From Actinomycetes bacterium (lineage in GTDB: Bacteria > Actinomycetota > Acidimicrobiia > Acidimicrobiales > RAAP-2), in the NCBI GenBank assembly GCA_021849435.1, contig JAJZSX010000006.1, positions 1 through 20,664 of the forward strand: a stretch of DNA of 20,664 bases. The letters are read 5' to 3'. This document shows, one piece after another, positions 1 through 6,663 of the stretch. Under the pieces are notes generated by a model. It was given only the letters and a program-made list of their open reading frames with translations, had not been told where the DNA came from and ran no database searches. Position numbers and translations under genes: made by a program. Position 1 is the first letter of the stretch, and each line of letters starts with the position of its first letter.

Positions 1-2039
1 TCCGATCTGTCGACCAACGTGGCCGATCGCGTGGGGTGAAGCCCTGGGCCAGGACCGTCGGTCGTTCGCACGACCACGTCGGCGAGCCCCAGCCGATTGG
101 CCACTTGGGACCAGAGCACCACGGCACTCGTGGCGTCGTCCGTGCGATGGCCGAGGACTACCGTTACGCGCTCGTTCTCTGACGGCAAGCGAAGGTTGAC
201 CGATCCACCGGCACCGCCCCGGGTGAGTCGCGCCTGATCGGTGTCGTCGGGGTGGGTGAAGACGACGCCGATCTCACTGAGGCGAACGTCGGGGAATCCG
301 CGCTCCACGTTTCGCCCCCACGCGGCGACGAGCCCCGTGATCATGGTCGGGCGAAGGACTGACTCTTCCTGGGCGAGCGGATTCGTGATCCTGACCGGCG
401 TCGAAGTCTCGTGGGTCAGCTGGAACGAGGACTCGCTGCCGAGCGTCGGTGTCCAGGCCTCGAACGTTCCGGCGTCCACCACGATCGCGCGCACCTGGCG
501 TCGAAGCCGCTGGCGTTGCGTCATGCCGCCGGGCTGGGGCCACGTCGGCGTGTGACGCGCCAGCCGGGAATAGCCCCACACCCGGGCGATCTCCTCGATG
601 ACGTCCGCGCGACCCGCGGCGCCAGTTCGAATGTCGGGTCGCGACGACGGTGCGGTCACGACGAGGGCGCCGTCGTCAGACTCGGCGACGACGAATCCCA
701 AGGCACCCAGGTTGGCGACGACCGCCGCGGTCGGTAACGCCGTTCCGAGGGCTCGCTCGACGTCGTCACGACGAACCGTCACCGTCGACGGCGTCGGGAC
801 GACGCCTCGAACGTCGATCGGCGCGCCCATCCACTCGAGCTCGGGAACGCTCTCGGCGAGGACGGCGACGAATCGCGCGACCGCGCGCAACGCCAGCTCG
901 GGGTCCACGCCCCGCTCGAACCGGTGGGAGGCCTCGCTGCGCAGACCGTGGCGCTTGGACGAGCGCGCGATCGTCATGGGATCGAAGTAGGCCGCTTCGA
1001 GGAGCACCTCGGTCGTGGTGTCGCTGATCTCACTCGTCGCGCCGCCCATGATGCCAGCCAGACCCAGCACCTGGTCGTCACCGTCGGTGATGACACAGTC
1101 CTCTCCGGTGTCTCCCAAGCCCCGCCCGGGGTTGGCCAGGGAACGCGTGACGCCGTCGAGGGTCACGAGGGTCTCCCCGGCGCGAGCCCGGCGAACTCGC
1201 AGGGTCCGTCCCGCGACCCGGTGGGCGTCGTAGGGGTGCGTCGGCTGACCGAGCTCGAGCATCACCAGGTTCGACGCGTCGACCACGTTCGATATGGGTC
1301 GCATACCCGCTCGCTCGAGGCGGTTCGACACCCACGCGGGTGAGGAGCCCACGCGCACGTTGCGCAGCACCGACACCGTCAGTCGCCCACAGAGGTCGGG
1401 TGCCTCGATGACGCCGGCCGCCACCGCGTCACTCGACGAGTCCGAACGAGGTGTTGCCAGCGCGGGCTCTCGAACCGGGCGACCGAAGCGCGCCGCGAGG
1501 TCGCGCGCCACGCCGGCGATCGACCAGGCGTCGGGACGATTGCCCTCGATCGAAAGGTCAAAGACGACGTCCGCCTCGATGCCCAGGGCTTCCATGAGCC
1601 GCTCGCCGGGTCGCGGCTCGATCATCCCGTCGAGGACCATCAGACCCTCGTGCTCCTCGCTCAGGCGCAACTCACGCGCCGAGCACAACATGCCGTTGCT
1701 CACGACGCCGCGCATCGAGCGCCTCGCGATGGCGAAACCGCCGGGCAGCACCGCGCCCACGGGGGCAAGGGGTACGTGCTCGCCGACCTCGAAGTTCCAC
1801 GCTCCACAGACGATCTCGAGCGGTCCGTTACCAGCGTCGACCACGATGCGCCGAATTCGATCGGCGCCGTCAATGGGATGGATCTCGTCGACCCGGGCGA
1901 CAACGACGTCTTCGAGACCCTCGCCCACGTAGTCGATGCCCTCGACCACCAGGCCGAGGTCGTCGAGCGCCGCGCGGATCTGCTCGACCGACTCGGGTAG
2001 GTCGACGAAGTCGCGCAGCCACGAAAGGGGCGTCTTCAC
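1..2039 (-). CDS. pheT: Phenylalanine-tRNA ligase beta subunit (partial, 3' end outside window)
   Basis: Beta subunit of the cytoplasmic alpha2beta2 phenylalanyl-tRNA synthetase, which charges tRNA-Phe. I translated this frame by hand from the GTG at 2039 to the window edge: about 679 residues with no stop. The N-terminus (VKTPLSWLRDFVDLPE) is typical. The EMAP-like tRNA-binding domain spans about residues 40-150 (GMLCSAREL at 116-124). The B3/4 editing domain spans about 205-380 (SHRFERGVDP at 371-380). The B5 domain covers about 405-475 (RPDI at 467-470), and the catalytic-like core follows up to the edge (LHPTRSATL). Full-length proteins have about 800 residues, so the C-terminal FDX-ACB anticodon-binding domain is cut off. 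The GTG start overlaps the pheS TGA (GTGA), which implies translational coupling. No frameshift was seen. Confidence 0.95.
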   Translation of the reverse strand, partial: MKTPLSWLRDFVDLPESVEQIRAALDDLGLVVEGIDYVGEGLEDVVVARVDEIHPIDGADRIRRIVVDAGNGPLEIVCGAWNFEVGEHVPLAPVGAVLPGGFAIARRSMRGVVSNGMLCSARELRLSEEHEGLMVLDGMIEPRPGERLMEALGIEADVVFDLSIEGNRPDAWSIAGVARDLAARFGRPVREPALATPRSDSSSDAVAAGVIEAPDLCGRLTVSVLRNVRVGSSPAWVSNRLERAGMRPISNVVDASNLVMLELGQPTHPYDAHRVAGRTLRVRRARAGETLVTLDGVTRSLANPGRGLGDTGEDCVITDGDDQVLGLAGIMGGATSEISDTTTEVLLEAAYFDPMTIARSSKRHGLRSEASHRFERGVDPELALRAVARFVAVLAESVPELEWMGAPIDVRGVVPTPSTVTVRRDDVERALGTALPTAAVVANLGALGFVVAESDDGALVVTAPSSRPDIRTGAAGRADVIEEIARVWGYSRLARHTPTWPQPGGMTQRQRLRRQVRAIVVDAGTFEAWTPTLGSESSFQLTHETSTPVRITNPLAQEESVLRPTMITGLVAAWGRNVERGFPDVRLSEIGVVFTHPDDTDQARLTRGGAGGSVNLRLPSENERVTVVLGHRTDDATSAVVLWSQVANRLGLADVVVRTTDGPGPGLHPTRSATLVDRS

Positions 2040-3106
2040 GCGAACTGCCCCAGGAATCGAACGTCGTTGTCCACGAGCGCGCGCATGTCCGAGAGTTCGT
2101 GTCGCATCTGCGCGCACCGATCGATGCCGAACCCGAAAGCGAAGCCACTCCACTGATCGGGATCGATGCCCACGGCCTCGAAGACAGCCGGGTCGATCAT
2201 CCCGCACCCTCCTAGCTCGATCCAACCCGTGTTCGAACAGGTTCGACAGCCCGCACCGCGACAGATCGTGCAGGTGATCTCGAACTCGGCGGAGGGCTCG
2301 GTGAAGGGGAAGAACGCCGGCCGGAGCCGCGACTCGATGTCGGGCCCGAAGTAAGCACGGGTGAAGGTTTCGATCGTGCCCGCTAGGTCGGCGAACGTGA
2401 TCTCGCGATCCACGACCAAACCTTCGATCTGGTGGAACGCGGCGAGGTGTCGGGCGTCGGGCGTGTCGCGTCGGTAGCACCGTCCCGGAGCGACCGAGTG
2501 GATCGGCAGCGAACCGGCCGACACGGCCGCCTCCATCAGGTGGACCTGGGTCGGCGAGGTGTGGGTACGCAGCACGACGGTCTCGGGGTCGCCCAGGTCG
2601 ACGTAGAAGGTGTCCCACATCCCGCGCGCCGGGTGCGCCGGCGGAATGTTGAGGGCCTCGAAGTTGTACCAGTCGCTCTCGACTTCGGGACCTTCAGCGA
2701 CGGTGAAGCCCATCGCCACAAAGACGTCCTCGAGTTCGGCCTGGGTCGAACCGACCAGACCGGCGTGCCCGGGGGTCACCGCCCATGCACGGGTCTCGAC
2801 CACCACGTCGCCGAGGTCCAGCCGGTCCGCCTCGAGCATCGCCGCGCGCTCCATCGCGCGCAGCTCGATCCGCCGACGCTCCACGGCATCTTCCACCGAA
2901 CGTCGAGCCTCTTGCAGCCGCGCACCCATGGTGCGCCGTTCGTCGGGCTCAAGCGAGCCGAAGGACTTCTGCACCGCAGCGAAGGCCGAGCGCTTGCCGA
3001 CGATCGAAGCGACGCGCTCGTCCAGTTCCTCGATGCTCGCCACGTCGGCGAGCATCGCGAGCGCCTCAGCCGTGATTGCTGTTATCTGATCATCGGGTTC
3101 GTTCAT
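2036..3106 (-). CDS. pheS: Phenylalanine-tRNA ligase alpha subunit
   Basis: Catalytic alpha subunit of phenylalanyl-tRNA synthetase, 356 residues, a normal length. The N-terminal 90 residues are helical and charged, as in the tRNA-binding coiled coil of the family. The class II core follows: DTFYVDL near 165-171, RTHTSPTQ at 180-187, motif 2 with FHQIEGL at 224-230, WIELGGCGMIDP at 295-306, and motif 3 GFAFGFGIDR at 321-330. A Cys-rich insert (CTIC and CRTC, residues 279-290) resembles the zinc-finger-like insert known from Gram-positive PheS proteins. Motif 3 reads GFGIDRCAQMRH, where many homologues have GMGIERLAML. That is a conservative change, so I expect the enzyme to be active. The ATG overlaps the TGA of the upstream methyltransferase gene (ATGA), and its own TGA overlaps the pheT start. 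Confidence 0.97.
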   Translation of the reverse strand: MNEPDDQITAITAEALAMLADVASIEELDERVASIVGKRSAFAAVQKSFGSLEPDERRTMGARLQEARRSVEDAVERRRIELRAMERAAMLEADRLDLGDVVVETRAWAVTPGHAGLVGSTQAELEDVFVAMGFTVAEGPEVESDWYNFEALNIPPAHPARGMWDTFYVDLGDPETVVLRTHTSPTQVHLMEAAVSAGSLPIHSVAPGRCYRRDTPDARHLAAFHQIEGLVVDREITFADLAGTIETFTRAYFGPDIESRLRPAFFPFTEPSAEFEITCTICRGAGCRTCSNTGWIELGGCGMIDPAVFEAVGIDPDQWSGFAFGFGIDRCAQMRHELSDMRALVDNDVRFLGQFA

Positions 3107-3936
3107 GACCCTCCCAGGCTACGGGGAATCAGCCCCGCCACTCGACCCCCGCGCTGCCAGTACGCCATGAAGGCGACTAGCGACGCCGCGACGCCGGCGT
3201 TGAGCGATTCGTTTGCGCCCGCCATGGCGATGCTCATCGTGGACTGGCAGCGTCCAACCGATTCGTCGTCTAGCCCCTCGGCCTCGTTGCCGATGACCAC
3301 GACCGACGGCCCCGACAGCTCACAGTCGAGGAGTTCGGTCCCCCCGCGCACGACCGTCGCCCAGGTGTGCGACCCCGCCGCGGCGTAGTGCGCGAGCGTG
3401 GGCTCAAGGTCGCCCACGACGACGGGCAGGTGGAAGATCGAGCCGGCCGTCGCGCGCAGGGTCTTGGGATTGAACGGATCGACGCTCTGGCCGGTCAGCA
3501 CCACCGCGTCCACGCCCGCAGCGTCGGCCGAGCGAATGATCGTGCCGACGTTGCCGGGGTCACGCAAGTCGTGCAGCACCATTGTCAAGCCACCCGTGGG
3601 CAACTCGGACAACGCCGGTGTGACGAAGCGCACGGTCGCCGAGATGGGCTGTGGCGTGAGGGCATCAGAGACCTTCGCGAAGACCGCGGGTTCCAGTCCG
3701 AAGGCTCGCACGCCTCGCGCGTTGGCTCGCGAAACGATCGCGCGAATATCGGACCGGTCGGCGAGCGACGTGTCAGCGAAGAGCGCCTCGAATTCGACGT
3801 CGGCCTCGAGGGCCGCGACCACCAGGTCGGGACCCTCGAGGACGCAGACGTGTTCACTCCAGCGAAGCGAGCGCTTCTGGACGAGTCGACGGAGTCGTCG
3901 TACTCGCTGGTGTGACGATCCGATCGATTCGAGCAG
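3103..3936 (-). CDS. SpoU/TrmH-family RNA 2'-O-methyltransferase (start uncertain)
   Basis: SAM-dependent 2'-O-ribose methyltransferase of the SPOUT fold, probably acting on 23S rRNA or tRNA; the exact target cannot be told. The C-terminal catalytic domain carries the three SpoU motifs: LHDLRDPGNVGTIIRSADAAG, IGNEAEGLDDE and MAGANESLNAGVAASL. The first canonical start is the GTG at 3822. However, the same frame upstream encodes HQRVRRLRRLVQKR and VCVLEGPDLVVAAL, which match the conserved N-terminal substrate-binding domain of this family. I therefore extend the gene to the CTG at 3936, the first plausible start after the rplT TAG (3945-3943), giving 277 residues. No ATG, GTG or TTG lies between them. 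The gene sits between rplT and pheS, as in other Actinobacteria, and its TGA overlaps the pheS ATG. The product family is certain; the start is not. Confidence 0.85.
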   Translation of the reverse strand: MLESIGSSHQRVRRLRRLVQKRSLRWSEHVCVLEGPDLVVAALEADVEFEALFADTSLADRSDIRAIVSRANARGVRAFGLEPAVFAKVSDALTPQPISATVRFVTPALSELPTGGLTMVLHDLRDPGNVGTIIRSADAAGVDAVVLTGQSVDPFNPKTLRATAGSIFHLPVVVGDLEPTLAHYAAAGSHTWATVVRGGTELLDCELSGPSVVVIGNEAEGLDDESVGRCQSTMSIAMAGANESLNAGVAASLVAFMAYWQRGGRVAGLIPRSLGGS

Positions 3937-3942
3937 GGTGGC

Positions 3943-4302
3943 CTACTTCGCCAGCGCCGCCGAGGCCTGGGCGACCAGGGCGCCGAACGCGGCCTGGTCG
4001 TTCACGGCGAGGTCGGCCAGCACGCGCCGGTCGACTTCGATGCCGGCGGCGTTGAGACCCGCGATGAAGCGGCTGTAGCTCACGCCGTGGAGTCGCGTGC
4101 CCGCGTTGATGCGCTGGATCCATAGTTTGCGGAACTCGCCCTTGCGTGCGCGACGGTCGCGAAACGCGTAGACCCCGGAGTGCTGGACCGCCTGGTTCGC
4201 CGCGCGGAACGTGCGGCTCCGATCACCGTAGTAGCCCTTGGCCTGTTCGAGTACTGCCTTGTGGTGCTTCTTGGCGTTTACTGCGCGCTTGACTCGTGCC
4301 AT
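3943..4302 (-). CDS. rplT: 50S ribosomal protein L20 (bL20)
   Basis: bL20 binds 23S rRNA early in assembly of the large subunit. The product has 119 residues, the normal size. It shows the hallmark N-terminus [20 protein letters not shown], followed by [19 protein letters not shown] and the C-terminal segment with WIQRINAG and SRFIAGL. The ATG at 4302 is preceded by GTGAGGAGACACTGAC, a strong Shine-Dalgarno about 9 bases upstream. The rpmI stop lies 23 bases upstream. In many bacteria L20 represses its own operon by binding the leader or intergenic RNA; nothing in this 23-base gap allows a clear call on that here. The stop is TAG, and the following methyltransferase continues in the same frame. 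Confidence 0.98.
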   Translation of the reverse strand: MARVKRAVNAKKHHKAVLEQAKGYYGDRSRTFRAANQAVQHSGVYAFRDRRARKGEFRKLWIQRINAGTRLHGVSYSRFIAGLNAAGIEVDRRVLADLAVNDQAAFGALVAQASAALAK

Positions 4303-4325
4303 GTCAGTGTCTCCTCACTCGTTCC

Positions 4326-4520
4326 TTACAGACCCAACATCTTCTTGACGTTCTTCTCGATGCCCGGCGAGATGTCAGCCTCGCGTCCGAGGCGACGCGC
4401 GCGCACCGAGGTCTTCTTCTCCATGATGTGGCCCCGGAACGCCTTGCGACGCCGCAGGCGGCCAGTACCGGTGATCTTGATGCGCTTCTTGGCACCACTG
4501 TCGGTCTTCATCTTCGGCAT
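4326..4520 (-). CDS. rpmI: 50S ribosomal protein L35 (bL35)
   Basis: Small basic large-subunit protein of 64 residues, the usual length. The N-terminus MPKMKTDSGAKKRIKITGTG and the Arg/Lys-rich centre are diagnostic. The frame is open further upstream, but the correct start is the ATG at 4520. It begins the conserved MPKMKT motif and has an excellent Shine-Dalgarno (GAGGAGGGCTGAG) that lies inside the last codons of infC. The infC TGA ends one base before this ATG, so the two genes are translationally coupled. It belongs to the infC-rpmI-rplT operon. Confidence 0.97.
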   Translation of the reverse strand: MPKMKTDSGAKKRIKITGTGRLRRRKAFRGHIMEKKTSVRARRLGREADISPGIEKNVKKMLGL

Positions 4521-4521
4521 C

Positions 4522-5130
4522 TCAGCCCTCCTCACTCGAACTCTTCGACGGATCTGCGGACCCGTCCACCGACTCCTCGACCTTCGAGGCATCGGTGCCC
4601 TTGGCCTTGACCCGCTTCTCGGGGCCGAGGACCATGATCATGTTGCGACCATCGATCTTGGCCGCGGACTCCACCCGAGCCGCATCGCCCAGCTTCTCGA
4701 CGATTCGGTCGAGGATCTTGCGACCCAGTTCGGGGTGCGCGGACTCGCGACCGCGGAACATGATCGTTACCTTCACCTTGTGACCCTCGGCCAAGAACTT
4801 CTCAACGAGGCGGGTCTTGGTGTCAAAGTCGCCAGGACCGATCTTCGGCCGGTACTTCATCTCCTTGACACCGACGTTCATCGTCTTGCGGCGCGACTCC
4901 TTAGCCTTTTGGGCTTCGTCGAATTTGAATTTCCCGTAGTCCATGATTCGACAGACCGGCGGGCTCGCGGTTGGCGCGATTTCGACGAGGTCCAGGTCCA
5001 AGCTCCGCGCTAACGCCAATGCCTCACGGCTCGACATCACGCCACGCTGATTGCCCTCGTTGTCAATGAGCCGAACGGTTTCGACTCGAATACGCTCATT
5101 GACGCGGTGGTCTCCAGGTCCTGTTGCGAT
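4522..5130 (-). CDS. infC: Translation initiation factor IF-3, ATC start
   Basis: IF-3 binds the 30S subunit, blocks premature 50S joining and discriminates against wrong start codons and initiator tRNA. The N-domain reads HRVNERIRVETVR, the next part includes GVMSSREALALARSLDLDLV and PPVCRIMDYGKFKFDEAQKA, and the C-domain has KVTIMFRGRE and DGRNMIMVL. An acidic Ser/Glu-rich tail follows and is probably disordered. The first ATG/GTG in frame (GTG 5040, ATG 5037) falls inside the conserved N-domain and would delete HRVNERIRVETV. Between the upstream in-frame TAG (5148-5146) and GTG 5040 there is no ATG, GTG or TTG. An ATC at 5130 has AAGGAG six bases upstream, so I place the start there (202 residues). 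Non-canonical AUU/AUC/AUA starts are a known feature of infC and underlie its autoregulation by IF-3. Confidence 0.93.
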   Translation of the reverse strand: MATGPGDHRVNERIRVETVRLIDNEGNQRGVMSSREALALARSLDLDLVEIAPTASPPVCRIMDYGKFKFDEAQKAKESRRKTMNVGVKEMKYRPKIGPGDFDTKTRLVEKFLAEGHKVKVTIMFRGRESAHPELGRKILDRIVEKLGDAARVESAAKIDGRNMIMVLGPEKRVKAKGTDASKVEESVDGSADPSKSSSEEG

Positions 5131-5270
5131 ATGCCTCTCCTTGCTCTATGCGACGCCATGGCGCCGCCACGGCAAGCGAGGCGAAGACTCTGGACCCGGC
5201 GTACTGCGCATACCCAGGTGGACGTTGGCGTCGCCAACCTCACTTGCTGTGAACTGCCTGACAAGGCTAG
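5131..5270 (-). promoter_or_regulatory. Probable infC 5' leader with two hairpins and a strong ribosome binding site
   Basis: Upstream of infC the minus strand can fold into two compact hairpins. One is GTTGGC-GAC-GCCAAC (5224-5238): a 6-bp stem with a 3-base loop. The other is GCCGTGGC-GGC-GCCATGGC (5155-5173): an 8-bp stem with one G-U pair, ending about 13 bases before the AAGGAG ribosome binding site (5142-5137). A weak candidate promoter lies just upstream, with TAGCCT at 5269-5264 and TTGTCG at 5290-5285, but its 15-base spacing is short. An autoregulatory role is inferred from the position; no terminator U-run was seen. Confidence 0.4.
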
Positions 5271-5491
5271 CAGAGCGACGACTTCGACAACGACGTCGGG
5301 CGAGCCCAGCGGACCACGAGTGCCGACCCTAGTATCGACCGACTACCGACTCCGGCGCCTTGGAGGCATTTCGCTCCTGATCAGCACTTAGTTCGAGACG
5401 ACAACCGTCCAGGCCCGCAGCGCCCACCAGGGCCCTCGGTAGGCTCGCGACGTGGATCGATCTCGATGCCCGCAGCGGAGCCGAGCACTCG
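5131..5491. other. Intergenic region between divergent infC and the DUF4232-like gene
   Basis: About 360 bases without a convincing gene separate minus-strand infC from the plus-strand gene at 5492. The infC leader occupies the left 140 bases. The remainder (5271-5491) should hold the divergent promoters. Candidate -10 boxes are TAGTAT (5330-5335, plus), GATACT (5336-5331, minus) and TAGGCT (5440-5445, plus), but none has a good -35 box at 17 bases. No RNA gene, repeat or long inverted repeat was recognised in the right half. Confidence 0.5.
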
Positions 5492-6121
5492 ATGGGCCGC
5501 TGGTCGGCGCCCACGCCTGAGACCCGCCGGCGCGTCGGTCGCCGGGGGCTCGCGTGGCCGGCGCTGTTTCTCGCACTCGTTGGAGCAGTCGGCGGCGTGC
5601 TGATGCTTCGATCGGCCGCGGTGCATCGCGTCGGTGACACCCCACGGGCGACACGGGCCTGTCGGGCGGGTCTCGTCGAGGTCACCAACGGACCCTACGT
5701 CGGCGGTGCGACCCAGGAGGAGGCACACTCCCTGGCAATTATTAACACCTCGTCGGTCGCCTGCTCACTGCACGGCTACGTCCGCCTCGTCGTCTACGGT
5801 GAGCACGGGCGGCCACTTCCGTTGCGCTTCGCGCATCACCCGACCGGCGGCTGGCCCATGGCCACCGTGGTGCCGAGGTCGTTCGCGATCGCACCTCGGG
5901 CGTCGGGCTACGTCTTCGTGGCCCAAAACGCCTGCTACACGGGCTACGCCACGATCAGCCGGCACATCGCCGTTACGCTTCCGAGCGACCGCCGCGCGCT
6001 GGCACTCACGCTGCGCCGTCCGATCGCCCTGTGCACCGGACCCTCGGCGCAGGTCGGTAATGTCGTGGCCATCTCACCCATCGAGCCGTCGATCGCCGCC
6101 ACACAGGGTCCGATCCCCTAG
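5492..6121 (+). CDS. Membrane-anchored DUF4232-like secreted-domain protein
   Basis: Protein of 209 residues with no known function. A basic N-terminus (RRRVGRRG, about residues 12-19) is followed by one hydrophobic segment (about 20-40, LAWPALFLALVGAVGGVLML). This suggests a signal anchor with the rest outside the membrane. The remainder is beta-rich and has four spaced Cys in the pattern of DUF4232: CRAG (near 57), CSLHGY (near 91), CYTGY (near 147) and CTGPSAQVG (near 182). A typical phrase, LAIINTSSVACSLHGYVRL, is also present. DUF4232 proteins are common exported proteins and lipoproteins of Actinobacteria. There is no lipobox Cys after the hydrophobic segment, so it is not a lipoprotein. 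The ATG at 5492 is chosen because no in-frame upstream start precedes it; a GGAG about 12 bases upstream may serve as the binding site. It is one of only two plus-strand genes here. Confidence 0.75.
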   Translation: MGRWSAPTPETRRRVGRRGLAWPALFLALVGAVGGVLMLRSAAVHRVGDTPRATRACRAGLVEVTNGPYVGGATQEEAHSLAIINTSSVACSLHGYVRLVVYGEHGRPLPLRFAHHPTGGWPMATVVPRSFAIAPRASGYVFVAQNACYTGYATISRHIAVTLPSDRRALALTLRRPIALCTGPSAQVGNVVAISPIEPSIAATQGPIP

Positions 6122-6160
6122 TCGTGACCTTCCGAGCCACGACATCGGTGGTGGGTCGTG
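6121..6160 (+). repeat. Alternating GTCGTG / CACGAC inverted repeats before the DUF1844-like gene
   Basis: GTCGTG (6121-6126), its complement CACGAC (6138-6143) and a second GTCGTG (6155-6160) are spaced exactly 17 bases apart. The middle copy can pair with either outer copy, giving two mutually exclusive 6-bp hairpins. The motif sits between two plus-strand genes, just ahead of a candidate promoter. It could be an operator or a weak hairpin; chance is not excluded. Confidence 0.3.
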
Positions 6161-6169
6161 GGCCGCTAC

Positions 6170-6178
6170 CGTGGAACC
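6170..6178 (+). promoter_or_regulatory. Candidate -10 box for leaderless transcription
   Basis: TACCGT fits the actinobacterial TAnnnT -10 pattern and ends about six bases before the ATG at 6179. This is the spacing expected when transcription starts at the A of the start codon. There is no Shine-Dalgarno of quality before this ATG and no clear -35 box. Confidence 0.3.
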
Positions 6179-6463
6179 ATGAGCGACGACAAGGGTGTCG
6201 ACGAGGAGATCGAGTGGATTCGCTCCACCCCCGTTGAGGTCATCCTCGGCAACCACCTCTTCCGAATGATCCAGATGGCGGCCGTACACCTGGCGGACAC
6301 GCCGCCGAACCTGCCCGCCGCGCAACTCAGCATCGACCTCGTCCACGCCATGATCGAGGCCGGTGGCGACCGGCTTGGTGAGCACGTCGGCCTCTACCGA
6401 AGCGCCCTGGCCGAGGTCCAGCAGGTCTATGTGCGAGCGGCGAGCGGCTCGCCCGCCTCGTAG
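6179..6463 (+). CDS. DUF1844-like small protein
   Basis: Acidic protein of 94 residues, predicted to be mostly helical. The segment from EVILGNHLFRMIQMAAVHLA through AQLSIDLVHAMIEAGG to LGEHVGLYRSALAEVQQVYV resembles the DUF1844 family, short proteins of unknown function often encoded beside infC in Actinobacteria. That neighbourhood is conserved here, although the DUF4232-like gene lies between. The frame stays open to a GTG at 6158, but the ATG at 6179 is preferred because MSDDKGVDEE is a natural soluble N-terminus and the upstream residues (GRYRGT) look like promoter-derived sequence. Its last 37 bases overlap, tail to tail, the end of the cold-shock-like gene on the other strand. The family assignment comes from pattern recognition only. 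Confidence 0.7.
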   Translation: MSDDKGVDEEIEWIRSTPVEVILGNHLFRMIQMAAVHLADTPPNLPAAQLSIDLVHAMIEAGGDRLGEHVGLYRSALAEVQQVYVRAASGSPAS

Positions 6464-6663
6464 CGACGCGGGCGCACCTCACTCACCTCGTCGGCGCCTC
6501 GGTGTCCGGCCACCCGGATTCCGCTGACTTCGAGTCCGTTGTCGACGTGGCGGCTGCCATCGGCGATGGCCACGCAGTGGAAGTACCACCGGCCGTCGCC
6601 GTCGTCAATCCAACCGTCACCCCGGTCGTCGTCGAAATCGACGACGACGCCCTCTATCCTCAT
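6427..6663 (-). CDS. Cold-shock-domain-like small protein
   Basis: Product of 78 residues. The segment MRIEGVVVDFDDDRGDGWID, then WYFHCVAIADGSRHVDNGLE and VSGIRVAGHRG, follows the cold-shock / OB-fold layout: a GxVxxFDxxRGxGxI strand corresponding to RNP1, then a YxFHCxxIxDGSR strand corresponding to RNP2. Short actinobacterial proteins of this type are known; binding of single-stranded nucleic acid is likely by family but untested. The C-terminal 15 residues (RRYEAGEPLAART) look unstructured. Its ATG overlaps the ribH TGA (ATGA), so it is the last gene of the long minus-strand operon and translationally coupled to riboflavin synthesis. No terminator follows; its 3' end runs into the convergent plus-strand gene. 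Confidence 0.75.
   Translation of the reverse strand: MRIEGVVVDFDDDRGDGWIDDGDGRWYFHCVAIADGSRHVDNGLEVSGIRVAGHRGADEVSEVRPRRYEAGEPLAART

Noticed and set aside
1..2039. pheT as a broken gene, because only short open pieces with start codons are apparent on this strand
   Set aside because: Reading the single frame from GTG 2039 by hand gives continuous PheT sequence to the edge without a stop.
3854..4123. Frameshifted upstream part of the methyltransferase gene
   Set aside because: This frame is a shadow of rplT. The methyltransferase N-terminal homology is in the main frame, so no frameshift is needed.
4180..5013. A 277-codon plus-strand open frame
   Set aside because: It is antisense to infC, rpmI and rplT and resembles no known family.
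5452..5520. Short frame from GTG 5452 six bases after TAGGCT, a possible leaderless leader peptide
   Set aside because: Only about 22 codons, no -35 box, no family resemblance, and out of frame with the DUF4232-like gene.
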